In this document: piece by piece, positions 7,649 through 15,499 of the stretch | Layout of the letters: each line of letters begins with the position of its first letter | How positions within the stretch are numbered: position 1 is the stretch's first letter | Assembly (NCBI GenBank): GCA_018671635.1 | Contig: JABHHG010000142.1 | Location: 1 to 21,088, forward strand | Reading direction: 5' to 3' | DNA: 21,088 nt | Source: Fidelibacterota bacterium | GTDB lineage: Bacteria > Fidelibacterota > Marinisomatia > SCGC-AAA003-L08 > D37C17 | The notes under the pieces: model-generated | What the model was told of the DNA's origin: nothing | What the model saw: only the letters and a program-made list of their open reading frames with translations | Databases searched by the model: none | Position numbers and translations under genes: made by a program

Positions 7649-8653
7649 TTGAATACAAACCTAAAAACTCAAAACGATATTCTACTTCAAGTTAAAAACT
7701 TGAAAAAATATTTCCCTATTCGGAATGGACTTTTTTCAAAAGTTACTGGAAATGTAAAAGCCGTTGATGATGTCTCTTTCGATATTTATAGAGGTGAAAC
7801 ATTGGGTATTGTAGGTGAGTCCGGTTGTGGAAAAACCACAGTGGGTCGAACATTATTGAGATTACTTGAACCTACTGCAGGTTCAATTTTTTATGAAGGT
7901 GAGAATATTTCTAAATATACTCGAAGTCAGCTCAGACCCCTTCGCCCCAAAATGCAAATTATTTTTCAAGATCCATATAGCTCATTGAACCCTAGAATGA
8001 CGGTGGGGAGTATGTTGAGTGAGGCTATACGGGTTCATAATATTGTACCCAATAATGAGGTTGAAAAAGAAGTTCACAGATTATTAGATGTAGTGGGTTT
8101 ACCAAAAGCACATTCTACACGATACCCCCATGAATTTTCTGGTGGCCAGCGACAACGGATTGGCATCGCACGAGCATTATCAGTTAAACCAGAATTGATA
8201 GTTTGTGATGAAGCGGTTTCTGCGTTAGATGTATCTATTCAAGCACAAGTTATTAACCTCCTTAAGGATTTACAAAAAGAGTATAATCTCACATATTTAT
8301 TTATTGCTCATGATTTATCGGTAGTGGAATATATATCTGATAGAGTAGCTGTGATGTACTTGGGTAAAATCGTTGAAATTGCAGATGCAAAAAAAATATA
8401 TGCTAATACATTGCATCCTTACACGAAGGCGTTAATGTCAGCCGTACCTGTTCCAGATCCTGATAAAAAATCTGATCGTATTGTATTGACGGGAGATGTT
8501 CCAAGCCCAGCAAATCCTCCATTAGGATGTACATTTCATCCTCGTTGCCCATTGGCAAATGAAGGGGAAGTCTTAAGAAGTGAATGTATGTCAGAAACGC
8601 CTATTTTGGATGAAAAACAGTCTCAACATTTTGCGTCTTGTCATCAAATATAA
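7649..8653 (+). CDS. Oligopeptide/dipeptide ABC transporter ATP-binding subunit (OppF/DppF type)
   Basis: Peripheral ATPase of a peptide (or nickel/opine-type) importer at the inner face of the membrane. The 334 residues show Walker A GESGCGKT (57-64), the Q-loop FQDPYSSLNPRMTVG (106-120), the ABC signature SGGQRQRIGIARA (164-176), Walker B LIVCDE (183-188), the H-loop His221, and the C-terminal oligo_HPY extension starting at LHPYTKALMSAVP (255-267). Cys294, Cys300, Cys313 and Cys331 in that tail resemble the four-cysteine pattern that binds a [4Fe-4S] cluster in some Opp/Dpp ATPases. The start is TTG at 7649 without a clear ribosome site; no later start keeps the domain. No permease, binding protein or OppD gene is in the window, so it is an orphan subunit here. 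It is divergent from the glycosyltransferase gene. Whether it belongs to Opp or Dpp cannot be decided. Confidence 0.93.
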   Translation: MNTNLKTQNDILLQVKNLKKYFPIRNGLFSKVTGNVKAVDDVSFDIYRGETLGIVGESGCGKTTVGRTLLRLLEPTAGSIFYEGENISKYTRSQLRPLRPKMQIIFQDPYSSLNPRMTVGSMLSEAIRVHNIVPNNEVEKEVHRLLDVVGLPKAHSTRYPHEFSGGQRQRIGIARALSVKPELIVCDEAVSALDVSIQAQVINLLKDLQKEYNLTYLFIAHDLSVVEYISDRVAVMYLGKIVEIADAKKIYANTLHPYTKALMSAVPVPDPDKKSDRIVLTGDVPSPANPPLGCTFHPRCPLANEGEVLRSECMSETPILDEKQSQHFASCHQI

Positions 8654-8665
8654 TTGGTTGACGCA

Positions 8666-9304
8666 ATGAATACTTTCGAGAATAATCCTCCATTTATTGG
8701 AGTTGCTGGTAATATTGGAGTTGGGAAAACTACTTTTACAGAGATCGTCGCAAAATATTTCGGTTTAAAAGAATATTATGAGTCAGTAATTGATAATCCC
8801 TATCTTGAAGATTTCTATGGAGATATGGGACGGTGGAGTTTTAATCTTCAAATATATTTTTTACACCACCGATTTTCTGGGCATATTGAAATGTCGAATA
8901 GTTCTAAGGGTGTAATACAAGATCGAACGATTTATGAAGATGTTGAAATCTTTGCAAGAAATTTATATGAAATGAAATTTATGTCTCAGCGCGATTGGGA
9001 TACTTACTGTGATCTGTTCAGTAATATGGTTCGTTTTTTGAAAAAGCCAGATTTGATTATATATCTTCAAGCGAAAACAAATGTATTAATCAGTCGAATA
9101 GAAAACCGAAATAGAGATTTTGAACAAAAAATAGATGCTGAATATTTACATCGATTAAATTTATCTTATGAAAAATGGATACATGAAATTACGAATATTC
9201 CGGTCTTAGTTATTGACACAAATGAATTCAATATTTTTAAAGATTCAGAAAAATTAGATAAAATTTTTCAACAAATAGAATTGAAGCTGAGTGAGTCTAA
9301 ATAG
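8666..9304 (+). CDS. Deoxynucleoside kinase (deoxyadenosine/deoxyguanosine kinase family)
   Basis: Salvage enzyme that phosphorylates deoxynucleosides with ATP (or another NTP) to give dNMPs in the cytosol. With the start used here it has 212 residues, normal for bacterial dAK/dGK proteins. Landmarks are the P-loop GNIGVGKTT (15-23), Glu39 in the YYES motif, DRTIYEDVEIFA (86-97, the DRS-type motif), and the LID RIENRNRDFE (144-153) with its arginines. ATG at 8666 is chosen over the in-frame TTG at 8654, which directly abuts the previous stop and would add four residues; ribosome sites are weak at both. The end overlaps purN by 14 bases. Which deoxynucleoside is preferred cannot be read from the sequence. 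Its place next to purN-purH suggests a purine role. Confidence 0.92.
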   Translation: MNTFENNPPFIGVAGNIGVGKTTFTEIVAKYFGLKEYYESVIDNPYLEDFYGDMGRWSFNLQIYFLHHRFSGHIEMSNSSKGVIQDRTIYEDVEIFARNLYEMKFMSQRDWDTYCDLFSNMVRFLKKPDLIIYLQAKTNVLISRIENRNRDFEQKIDAEYLHRLNLSYEKWIHEITNIPVLVIDTNEFNIFKDSEKLDKIFQQIELKLSESK

Positions 9305-9935
9305 TAATTTAGTAAATATTGTAGTTTTTGCCTCAGGAAGTGGTTCTAATTTTAAGTCTATTCACCAAAAAATTAAAGAAGGTGAAATTAGCGGTAAGAT
9401 AAAAATAGTGGTAAGCAATAATCCAAATTCAGGTGCGTTAAAATATGCAATATCAGAAGGGATTCCCATATTTATTCACAATAAAGTTAGATTCCATAAT
9501 GAAGAGAAATATTATGAATCACTTTCTAAAAAATTAATTGAAGTAAATGCTGAATTATTAGTGCTTGCAGGGTTTATGAAAAAAATTCCTGATGAAATTG
9601 TAGCTCACTTTGAGAGAAGAATTATAAATATTCATCCATCCCTTTTACCAAAGTTTGGCGGAAAGGGATTTTTTGGGATGAATGTTCATCGTGCGGTCAT
9701 CCAATTAGGGGAAAAAGAATCTGGGGCATCTGTCCACTTTGTAAATAAAATTTATGATGATGGGCCAATAGTTGCGCAATCAGTAATTACAGTTAATGAT
9801 AATGAAAGTCCTGAAGATTTAGCTGCAAGGGTACTGGTGGAGGAGCATAAACTTTACCCTGAAGTGGTAAAGGCTTTTTGTGAAAATAGAATTTTATGGG
9901 AAAATAATAAACCAATAATTGTAAAGGGAAATTAA
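9291..9935 (+). CDS. purN: Phosphoribosylglycinamide formyltransferase
   Basis: Third step of de novo purine synthesis: it transfers a formyl group from 10-formyltetrahydrofolate to GAR. The protein has 214 residues. The phosphate-binding loop ASGSGSN (14-20) sits near the N-terminus, the catalytic Asn113 and His115 are in NIHPSLLPKF, and the catalytic Asp156 is in VHFVNKIYDDGP (equivalent to Asp144 of the E. coli enzyme). The KFGGKGFFG segment is a variant typical of Bacteroidota-like PurN. The start is GTG at 9291, inside the end of the kinase gene, with a poor ribosome site, so translation may depend on coupling. The next gene, purH, starts immediately after its stop codon. Confidence 0.96.
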   Translation: MSLNSNLVNIVVFASGSGSNFKSIHQKIKEGEISGKIKIVVSNNPNSGALKYAISEGIPIFIHNKVRFHNEEKYYESLSKKLIEVNAELLVLAGFMKKIPDEIVAHFERRIINIHPSLLPKFGGKGFFGMNVHRAVIQLGEKESGASVHFVNKIYDDGPIVAQSVITVNDNESPEDLAARVLVEEHKLYPEVVKAFCENRILWENNKPIIVKGN

Positions 9936-11465
9936 GTGATAAAACGTGCACTTATAAGTGTTTGGGATAAAGAAGGTGTAGTTGAATTAGGGAAATTTCT
10001 ACAAAATAATAATATTGAAATCTTATCAACAGGTGGTACACAGACTGTATTAGAGAACGCTGGCGTAAAGGTGACATCAGTGGCAGATATCACAGGAACT
10101 GGTGCGGTGATGGATGGACGTGTTAAAACATTAGATCCTAAAATTTTTGGTGGAATTCTTGCTGATAGAAATAATCCTTCACATCTTACTGACTTAGATT
10201 CTATTGATGGATTAGAAATTGATTTGGTAGTGGTTAATTTTTATCCATTTGTAAATGAGGCTGTAAATAAAAAGTTGGTATTTGCAAAGGCCATTGAATT
10301 TATAGATATTGGTGGTCCATCGATGATTCGTGCAGCTGCAAAGAATTATCATTCAATTGTTCCACTCTGCAATCCCAATTTTTATGCAGATTTCATAACT
10401 CAGTTTACAGCCAATGAAGGTGAGATACCTTTAGATGTTAGGCAAAAATATGCATGTGAAGTATTCTCCATGACATCTCGATATGAGGCGGCAATTTATA
10501 ATTATTTTACCCGAGAATCTGAAGGTTTTAAGAATACTATTAATTTGTCTCTGGAAAAGGCTGAAGATTTACGGTATGGTGAAAATCCACATCAGGATGC
10601 GGCATTTTATCTTCCTGATGGAAAAGAGCTTCCATGGACTCAGCTTCAAGGAAAGGCATTATCATACAATAATTATGCGGATATGGAGTCGGCAATTTCC
10701 ATGGTTTTAGAGTTCGATGAAGCATCTTGCGCAATTATTAAACATGCAAATCCGTGTGGATTTGGAATTGGTGAATCAATTAATGAAGCATTTCATCGCG
10801 CGGTCTCAACAGATCCAGTTAGCTACTTTGGAGGCATTGTTGCTTTTAATAAAGTTGTAGATGCAGATACTGCAAGTGACTTAGTTAAACCATTTTTAGA
10901 ATGTATCATCGCTCCTGAGGTTACTCCTGAAGCATTAGAAGTGTTTAAGAAGAAAAAGAATCTTCGGGTGGTTACGATAGGTGAGAACTATAAACTATCT
11001 CAAGATTCAATAAAATCGGTGGCCGGTGGCTACTTGGTTCAACAAAAAGATTCTGATCAGGGTGAACTAAATGGATTGGATGTTGTGACAGAGCTAAAAC
11101 CATCATCAGGTCAGATAATGGCAATGAAATTAGGATGGACATTAGTACGATATGTCAAATCAAATGGAATTGTCTATTCAAATGAGACTCAATTATTAGG
11201 CGTTGGTGCAGGGCAGATGTCACGGGTAGATTCAGTGAAAATTGGTATTCGTAAAGTAAATGAAGTAGGTTTAAATTTGGACGGTTCTATTCTGGCTTCA
11301 GATGCTTTTTTCCCATTTTCAGATAGCATTGAAATTGCTGCTGAAGAAGGTGTAAAAGTGATTATCCAACCTGGAGGCTCAATAAAAGATCAAGACGTAA
11401 TCAACAAAGCAAATGAATTAGGTCTAGTAATGGCATTTACAAAAACACGACATTTTTATCACTAA
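9936..11465 (+). CDS. purH: Bifunctional AICAR formyltransferase / IMP cyclohydrolase
   Basis: Catalyses the last two steps of purine synthesis, AICAR to FAICAR to IMP. The 509 residues are close to the usual length. The N-terminal cyclohydrolase domain (1 to about 195) has LISVWDKEG, STGGT (31-35), MDGRVKTL (59-66, with Lys64) and NFYPF. The C-terminal transformylase domain has RYGENPHQ (213-220), the catalytic pair Lys269-His270 in KHANPCGFG, SYFGGIVAFN (296-305), DAFFPFSDSIE, and the C-terminal RHFYH. In the cyclohydrolase loop the common KTLHPKVHGG reads KTLDPKIFGG (Asp67 and Phe71), two departures from the E. coli sequence. The start is GTG at 9936, with no gap after purN, so the two are surely co-transcribed. 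MreB follows 10 bases later. Confidence 0.97.
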   Translation: MIKRALISVWDKEGVVELGKFLQNNNIEILSTGGTQTVLENAGVKVTSVADITGTGAVMDGRVKTLDPKIFGGILADRNNPSHLTDLDSIDGLEIDLVVVNFYPFVNEAVNKKLVFAKAIEFIDIGGPSMIRAAAKNYHSIVPLCNPNFYADFITQFTANEGEIPLDVRQKYACEVFSMTSRYEAAIYNYFTRESEGFKNTINLSLEKAEDLRYGENPHQDAAFYLPDGKELPWTQLQGKALSYNNYADMESAISMVLEFDEASCAIIKHANPCGFGIGESINEAFHRAVSTDPVSYFGGIVAFNKVVDADTASDLVKPFLECIIAPEVTPEALEVFKKKKNLRVVTIGENYKLSQDSIKSVAGGYLVQQKDSDQGELNGLDVVTELKPSSGQIMAMKLGWTLVRYVKSNGIVYSNETQLLGVGAGQMSRVDSVKIGIRKVNEVGLNLDGSILASDAFFPFSDSIEIAAEEGVKVIIQPGGSIKDQDVINKANELGLVMAFTKTRHFYH

Positions 11466-11475
11466 AGGTAGTTTT

Positions 11476-12498
11476 ATGGCATTTTCAAATTTTTCAAATT
11501 TAGTTTCAGGTGATATTGCAATTGATTTAGGTACAGCAAATACGCTTATCTGGATAAAAGGTCAAGGGGTGGTTTTGAATGAACCATCTGTTGTTGCACG
11601 CAATAAAGTGAATAATGAAATTATTGCAGTAGGTACAGAAGCCATGGAAATGGTAGGCAGAACACATAGTGGGATTGAAACTATACGTCCGTTGAAAGAT
11701 GGCGTTATTGCAGATTATAAAATGACTGATGCCATGATACTTGGTTTTATTCGAAAAATTAAACTTAGTCGTATATCTCGTCCACGTATTGTGATTTGTA
11801 TTCCTTCCGGTGTTACTGATGTGGAGCAGCGTTCTGTTCGAGAGTCAGCCGAACATGCTAATGCAAGTGAAGTGTATTTGATTGAAGAACCTATGGCAGC
11901 AGCAGTAGGTATTGGTATTGATGTAGAGAAGCCTGTGGGAAATATGATTGTAGATATTGGAGGTGGGACTACTGAAATTGCGGTCATTTCTTTAAATGGA
12001 ATTGGAACCTTAGAAACCATAAGAAATGCAGGCGATGAGCAAACTAGTGCAATAGTTGAATGGTTCAAAAACCAACATAAACTCCATATTGGTGAACGTA
12101 CAGCAGAACAAATTAAATGTAATGTTGGATCAGCTGTGAGGTCTCAAGGTGAAAAAATTGCAGTAAAGGGGCAAGACCAAATTACAGGTATCCCTAAAAC
12201 AATTGAGATTTCTTCAGATGAAATTCGTCAAGCCTTGACAGACACCGTATATCAAATTATTTCTGCAATTAAAAGGGCATTGGATAAAACACCACCAGAG
12301 CACGCATCCGATATTATCGATTTTGGAATTATATTAACGGGTGGTGGTTCATTGTTAAAAGATTTAGATCTTCATATCAGAAATAAAACAGGGCTTCCCG
12401 TTCATGTAGCTGAGGATCCACTCCTTTCTGTGGTTAAGGGAACAGGTATGATTCTTAATGATCTAAAAAAATATAAAAGCGTACTTATCCAGCACTAA
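11476..12498 (+). CDS. mreB: Rod-shape-determining actin homologue MreB
   Basis: Bacterial actin that polymerises on the inner membrane and guides the elongation machinery. The 340 residues have phosphate-1 DLGTANTL (17-24), the IEEPMAAA catalytic segment (136-143), phosphate-2 MIVDIGGGTTE (157-167), and the adenosine motif ILTGGGSLL (286-294). The short segment after phosphate-2, which in most MreB reads GGD-x-[FM]-DEAI (AGDEMDEAI in Thermotoga), is AGDEQTSAI here (185-193), so the conserved acidic residues after Glu188 are lost. ATG at 11476 has AGG seven bases upstream, the best ribosome site in this run. The stop overlaps the mreC start by one base (TAATG). It opens a complete mreBCD-mrdA-rodA set. 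Confidence 0.97.
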   Translation: MAFSNFSNLVSGDIAIDLGTANTLIWIKGQGVVLNEPSVVARNKVNNEIIAVGTEAMEMVGRTHSGIETIRPLKDGVIADYKMTDAMILGFIRKIKLSRISRPRIVICIPSGVTDVEQRSVRESAEHANASEVYLIEEPMAAAVGIGIDVEKPVGNMIVDIGGGTTEIAVISLNGIGTLETIRNAGDEQTSAIVEWFKNQHKLHIGERTAEQIKCNVGSAVRSQGEKIAVKGQDQITGIPKTIEISSDEIRQALTDTVYQIISAIKRALDKTPPEHASDIIDFGIILTGGGSLLKDLDLHIRNKTGLPVHVAEDPLLSVVKGTGMILNDLKKYKSVLIQH

Positions 12499-13271
12499 TG
12501 AAATCCAATTGGATTGTATCCTTCCATCGTGATGCAATAGCACTTGGCATTTCTTTGTTAGTATCTTTAATCCTACTATTTTCCAATAAATCTCCATTTA
12601 TCGATGCCTTGGAAGCCGATATTACTGACGGATATCTAATTCTAACATCTCCTCAACGTTGGTACAGGGATATTCTTTCAACAAAAGAACAGAATAGTCT
12701 TTTGGCCCAAAAAGCAATTCAACTCCAATTATTATATTCTCAGAACGAACATTTTAGAGTGGAGAATGATCATTTACGAAGGATGCTAAATTTTGCATCT
12801 ATCAACCCATTAAGTCTACTTCCTGCAAATATAACAAATCGTCATTCGGCCATGCTTCAATCGGTTATTATTGATGTTGGTAAAAATCATGATGTAAGAA
12901 AAAATCAACCCGTGATAGATATGGCTGGCTTAATGGGTAAAACTATATCCATTGGAGAAATAGCTACAAAAGTTCAATTAATTACGGATAAAAACTATAG
13001 AGTGTCCATAAGGGTAGGTGAAAAAAAATCATTGGGCATCTTTTTACCAAGCCATGGAAGATTTGGAATCTTAGAGGGGGTTCGTAAAAGTATGGAGTTA
13101 AATGTGGGGGAGATTGCATATACATCTGGAATTTCTGATATTTATCCAGCAAATATCCCCGTGGCACGTGTTACTTCAGTTAATAGTAATAATGATCGAC
13201 CATTCCAAGATGTTACTGTTGAAATTCTGGTAGATCTTCAAAATTTTAATTATGTATTTGTAGTTCAGTGA
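12498..13271 (+). CDS. mreC: Rod-shape-determining protein MreC
   Basis: Bitopic inner-membrane protein that links the MreB filament to PBP2 and RodA in the periplasm. The 257 residues show one membrane segment (about 13-29), a predicted coiled coil (about 62-97, with a QLQLLYSQNEHFRVEN-like heptad pattern), and then the two beta-barrel domains: LLPANITNR (107-115), VIIDVGKNHDVRKNQPV, GLMGKT (144-149), and VQLITDKNYRVSIRV (159-173). The C-terminal VEILVDLQNFNYVFVV is also typical. It starts by a one-base overlap with mreB and ends with a four-base overlap (GTGA) with mreD, consistent with coupled translation. Confidence 0.95.
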   Translation: MKSNWIVSFHRDAIALGISLLVSLILLFSNKSPFIDALEADITDGYLILTSPQRWYRDILSTKEQNSLLAQKAIQLQLLYSQNEHFRVENDHLRRMLNFASINPLSLLPANITNRHSAMLQSVIIDVGKNHDVRKNQPVIDMAGLMGKTISIGEIATKVQLITDKNYRVSIRVGEKKSLGIFLPSHGRFGILEGVRKSMELNVGEIAYTSGISDIYPANIPVARVTSVNSNNDRPFQDVTVEILVDLQNFNYVFVVQ

Positions 13272-13750
13272 AAAACCATAAAATAATACTTCATTCAATA
13301 TTTTTATTAGCTGTCATCATAATTCAGGCATATTTCCCAATTATATATTTGGGCTCATTAACTATTTCTCCAGATATTACACTGGTGTATATATCGATTA
13401 TGGCGATTCTATATGGCCGGTTTAATATCATATTTATTGCATTTTTTTTAGGCTTATTTCAAGACTTGATTTCTCAAGTTACACTTCTCGGATTATTTTC
13501 TTTTCTCAAAACATTAGCTGCTTATGGAATTGGTTCTATAAATTTACATGATTCAGTTTGGAATAGAAAGGTGCAGTCATCGGTTATTATTGTAACTTAT
13601 TTCATTCATTTTTTCCTTTATTTCTACGTAGTCATAAATGACAGTGCATCTTGGATAGTAATTTTACAATATTCATTTCTTCAAACCATTTTTACTTTCG
13701 GCATTTTTTGGTTACTAAACCGTTTTATTTTCGGAAGAAGATTAACATAG
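13268..13750 (+). CDS. mreD: Rod-shape-determining protein MreD
   Basis: Small polytopic inner-membrane component of the elongasome, 160 residues. Hydrophobicity suggests about five membrane segments. The conserved ISPDITLVYI (about 37-46) and GLFQDLISQVTLLGLFSFLKTLAAYGIG pattern of the MreD family are present, the latter including the G-x-x-QD motif. The sequence is otherwise poorly conserved, as usual for MreD, and its place between mreC and mrdA supports the call. The start is GTG at 13268, overlapping the mreC stop; mrdA begins directly after its TAG. Confidence 0.92.
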   Translation: MKNHKIILHSIFLLAVIIIQAYFPIIYLGSLTISPDITLVYISIMAILYGRFNIIFIAFFLGLFQDLISQVTLLGLFSFLKTLAAYGIGSINLHDSVWNRKVQSSVIIVTYFIHFFLYFYVVINDSASWIVILQYSFLQTIFTFGIFWLLNRFIFGRRLT

Positions 13751-15499
13751 ATGGCTGGTGGAATTGGTTTAAGACTACGGCATCGACGTAGAGTTTTATT
13801 TTTAATTTTGATAGTCTTATTTTTAAGCATTAGTTTTCGATTTTATTCCATTCAAATTCTTGATTATGCCTCATATTCAAAAAAAGCTGCGAATAATAGT
13901 GTCCGGAAAATAATTAAAACAGCACCCCGAGGGATTATCTACGACCGGAATTTGATTCCAATTGTTGATAATCGACCAACGTATGGACTATCACTAATTC
14001 CCATTGATGTGACTGAAGAATTCAATTACCACTTATTTGAAAAGATTACGAACCTACTCGAGGTTGAGATAAAATCTAAAATAAATTATGCAAAAAAGAA
14101 ATTTTCCAGATTCAAACCATTTCCATTAAAACGCCATGTGAGCTTTGAAGAAAGGTCACGGATTGAGGAAAATAAATTAGAGTTTCCTGGAGTACATTTT
14201 TCTGAATTCCCCGCACGCACATATCCTAACGAAGCAAAACTAACTCACGTTTTAGGTTATTTGAGAACAGTAACCGATGATGTCTTAAATAATGCTGACT
14301 CCAAACTTAATTATCAATATGGTGATGTGTTTGGATTTAATGGGTTGGAGCACATTTATGAAAAGAATTTGCGGGGAGATGATGGCGTTGAATTTCGTTT
14401 AGTAGATATTTATGGAATTGATCATGGTAAATATTTAACAGATAGAGAATATGAAATAATAATGGGTGAACCACTTGTTCTTTCCATTGATAGCAAATTG
14501 CAGAGAAAAGCAGAGGCTTTATTGGCAGATAAGATGGGGTCGGTTATATGTATGAATCCTCAAAATGGCCAAGTCTATGCTTTTGTAAGTTCGCCCGATT
14601 ATGATTTAAAATCATTTATCGGTCCAATCCCACAAAAATTATGGGACAAATGGAATAAAAATTCAGAAAAGCCATTAATGAATCGCGGAATCCAAGGGAC
14701 ATATCCACCGGGTTCGATATTAAAATTAATTTCGGTAGCCTATGCTTTAGATGAGAAAATTATAGATGAAAATTGGAGTGTTCCTTGCAATGGTGCATAT
14801 AAGTATGGAGATAGAACATTTCATTGTTGGAATAAAAATGGGCATGGTCATGTAGATTTGACTCAATCTATAAAGTACTCATGTAATATTTATTATTATC
14901 ATTTGATTCAAAAAATAGGATTTGAAAATTGGTCAAAAATTGTTTCAGAGTTTGGGTTTGGGAAAAGATCTGGCATTGATATTCCTGGTGAAAAAAAAGG
15001 CATTGTGCCAACACGCAAGTATATGAATGACAAATATACCAGTAGAGGGTGGGGTAAAGGCAGTTTGCTTAATTTTGTGATCGGGCAAGGTGATTTGTTG
15101 GTGACTCCACAGCAGGTAATTCAAATTATGAATCTTATTGCTACCTCTGGAAAAAGTTTTGAGCCCCATATAAAATTGGATTTGCAGAGTGAACCGTTGC
15201 AAGTATCATTGAAAAATTCAACATGGGAGTTTCTAAAAGATGCAACTTTTGCAGTAGTAAACGATAATGATGGTACGGGAAAGAATGCAAATTCAAAATG
15301 GGGGGTTGTACATGGAAAAACAGGTACGGCGCAAAATCCACATGGTGAAGATCATTCTTGGTTTTCTGGTTATATAGAATTACCGAATAAGAAAATGATG
15401 TCTCTGGCGATTATCGTAGAAAATGGTGGGAAGGGATCACTGGCAGGAGCCAATACTGCTCGAGAATTATTTGATGAATTCGCAACTTTAAATAAATGA
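13751..15499 (+). CDS. mrdA: Penicillin-binding protein 2, elongasome peptidoglycan transpeptidase
   Basis: Class B PBP that cross-links new peptidoglycan during elongation and works with RodA. The 582 residues include a basic N-terminus with one membrane anchor (about 14-33), the pedestal motif APRGIIYDRN (58-67), and a C-terminal transpeptidase domain with all three catalytic motifs: Ser322-x-x-Lys325 in YPPGSILK, Ser377-Cys-Asn379, and Lys523-Thr-Gly in HGKTGTAQNP. Length and motif order are normal. ATG at 13751 directly abuts the mreD stop. The end overlaps rodA by ATGA, so the transpeptidase and its glycosyltransferase partner are probably made in fixed proportion. Confidence 0.96.
   Translation: MAGGIGLRLRHRRRVLFLILIVLFLSISFRFYSIQILDYASYSKKAANNSVRKIIKTAPRGIIYDRNLIPIVDNRPTYGLSLIPIDVTEEFNYHLFEKITNLLEVEIKSKINYAKKKFSRFKPFPLKRHVSFEERSRIEENKLEFPGVHFSEFPARTYPNEAKLTHVLGYLRTVTDDVLNNADSKLNYQYGDVFGFNGLEHIYEKNLRGDDGVEFRLVDIYGIDHGKYLTDREYEIIMGEPLVLSIDSKLQRKAEALLADKMGSVICMNPQNGQVYAFVSSPDYDLKSFIGPIPQKLWDKWNKNSEKPLMNRGIQGTYPPGSILKLISVAYALDEKIIDENWSVPCNGAYKYGDRTFHCWNKNGHGHVDLTQSIKYSCNIYYYHLIQKIGFENWSKIVSEFGFGKRSGIDIPGEKKGIVPTRKYMNDKYTSRGWGKGSLLNFVIGQGDLLVTPQQVIQIMNLIATSGKSFEPHIKLDLQSEPLQVSLKNSTWEFLKDATFAVVNDNDGTGKNANSKWGVVHGKTGTAQNPHGEDHSWFSGYIELPNKKMMSLAIIVENGGKGSLAGANTARELFDEFATLNK

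Noticed and set aside
11715..12068. Minus-strand open frame of 117 codons inside mreB
   Set aside because: It is the complement of strongly conserved MreB sequence and has no independent support.
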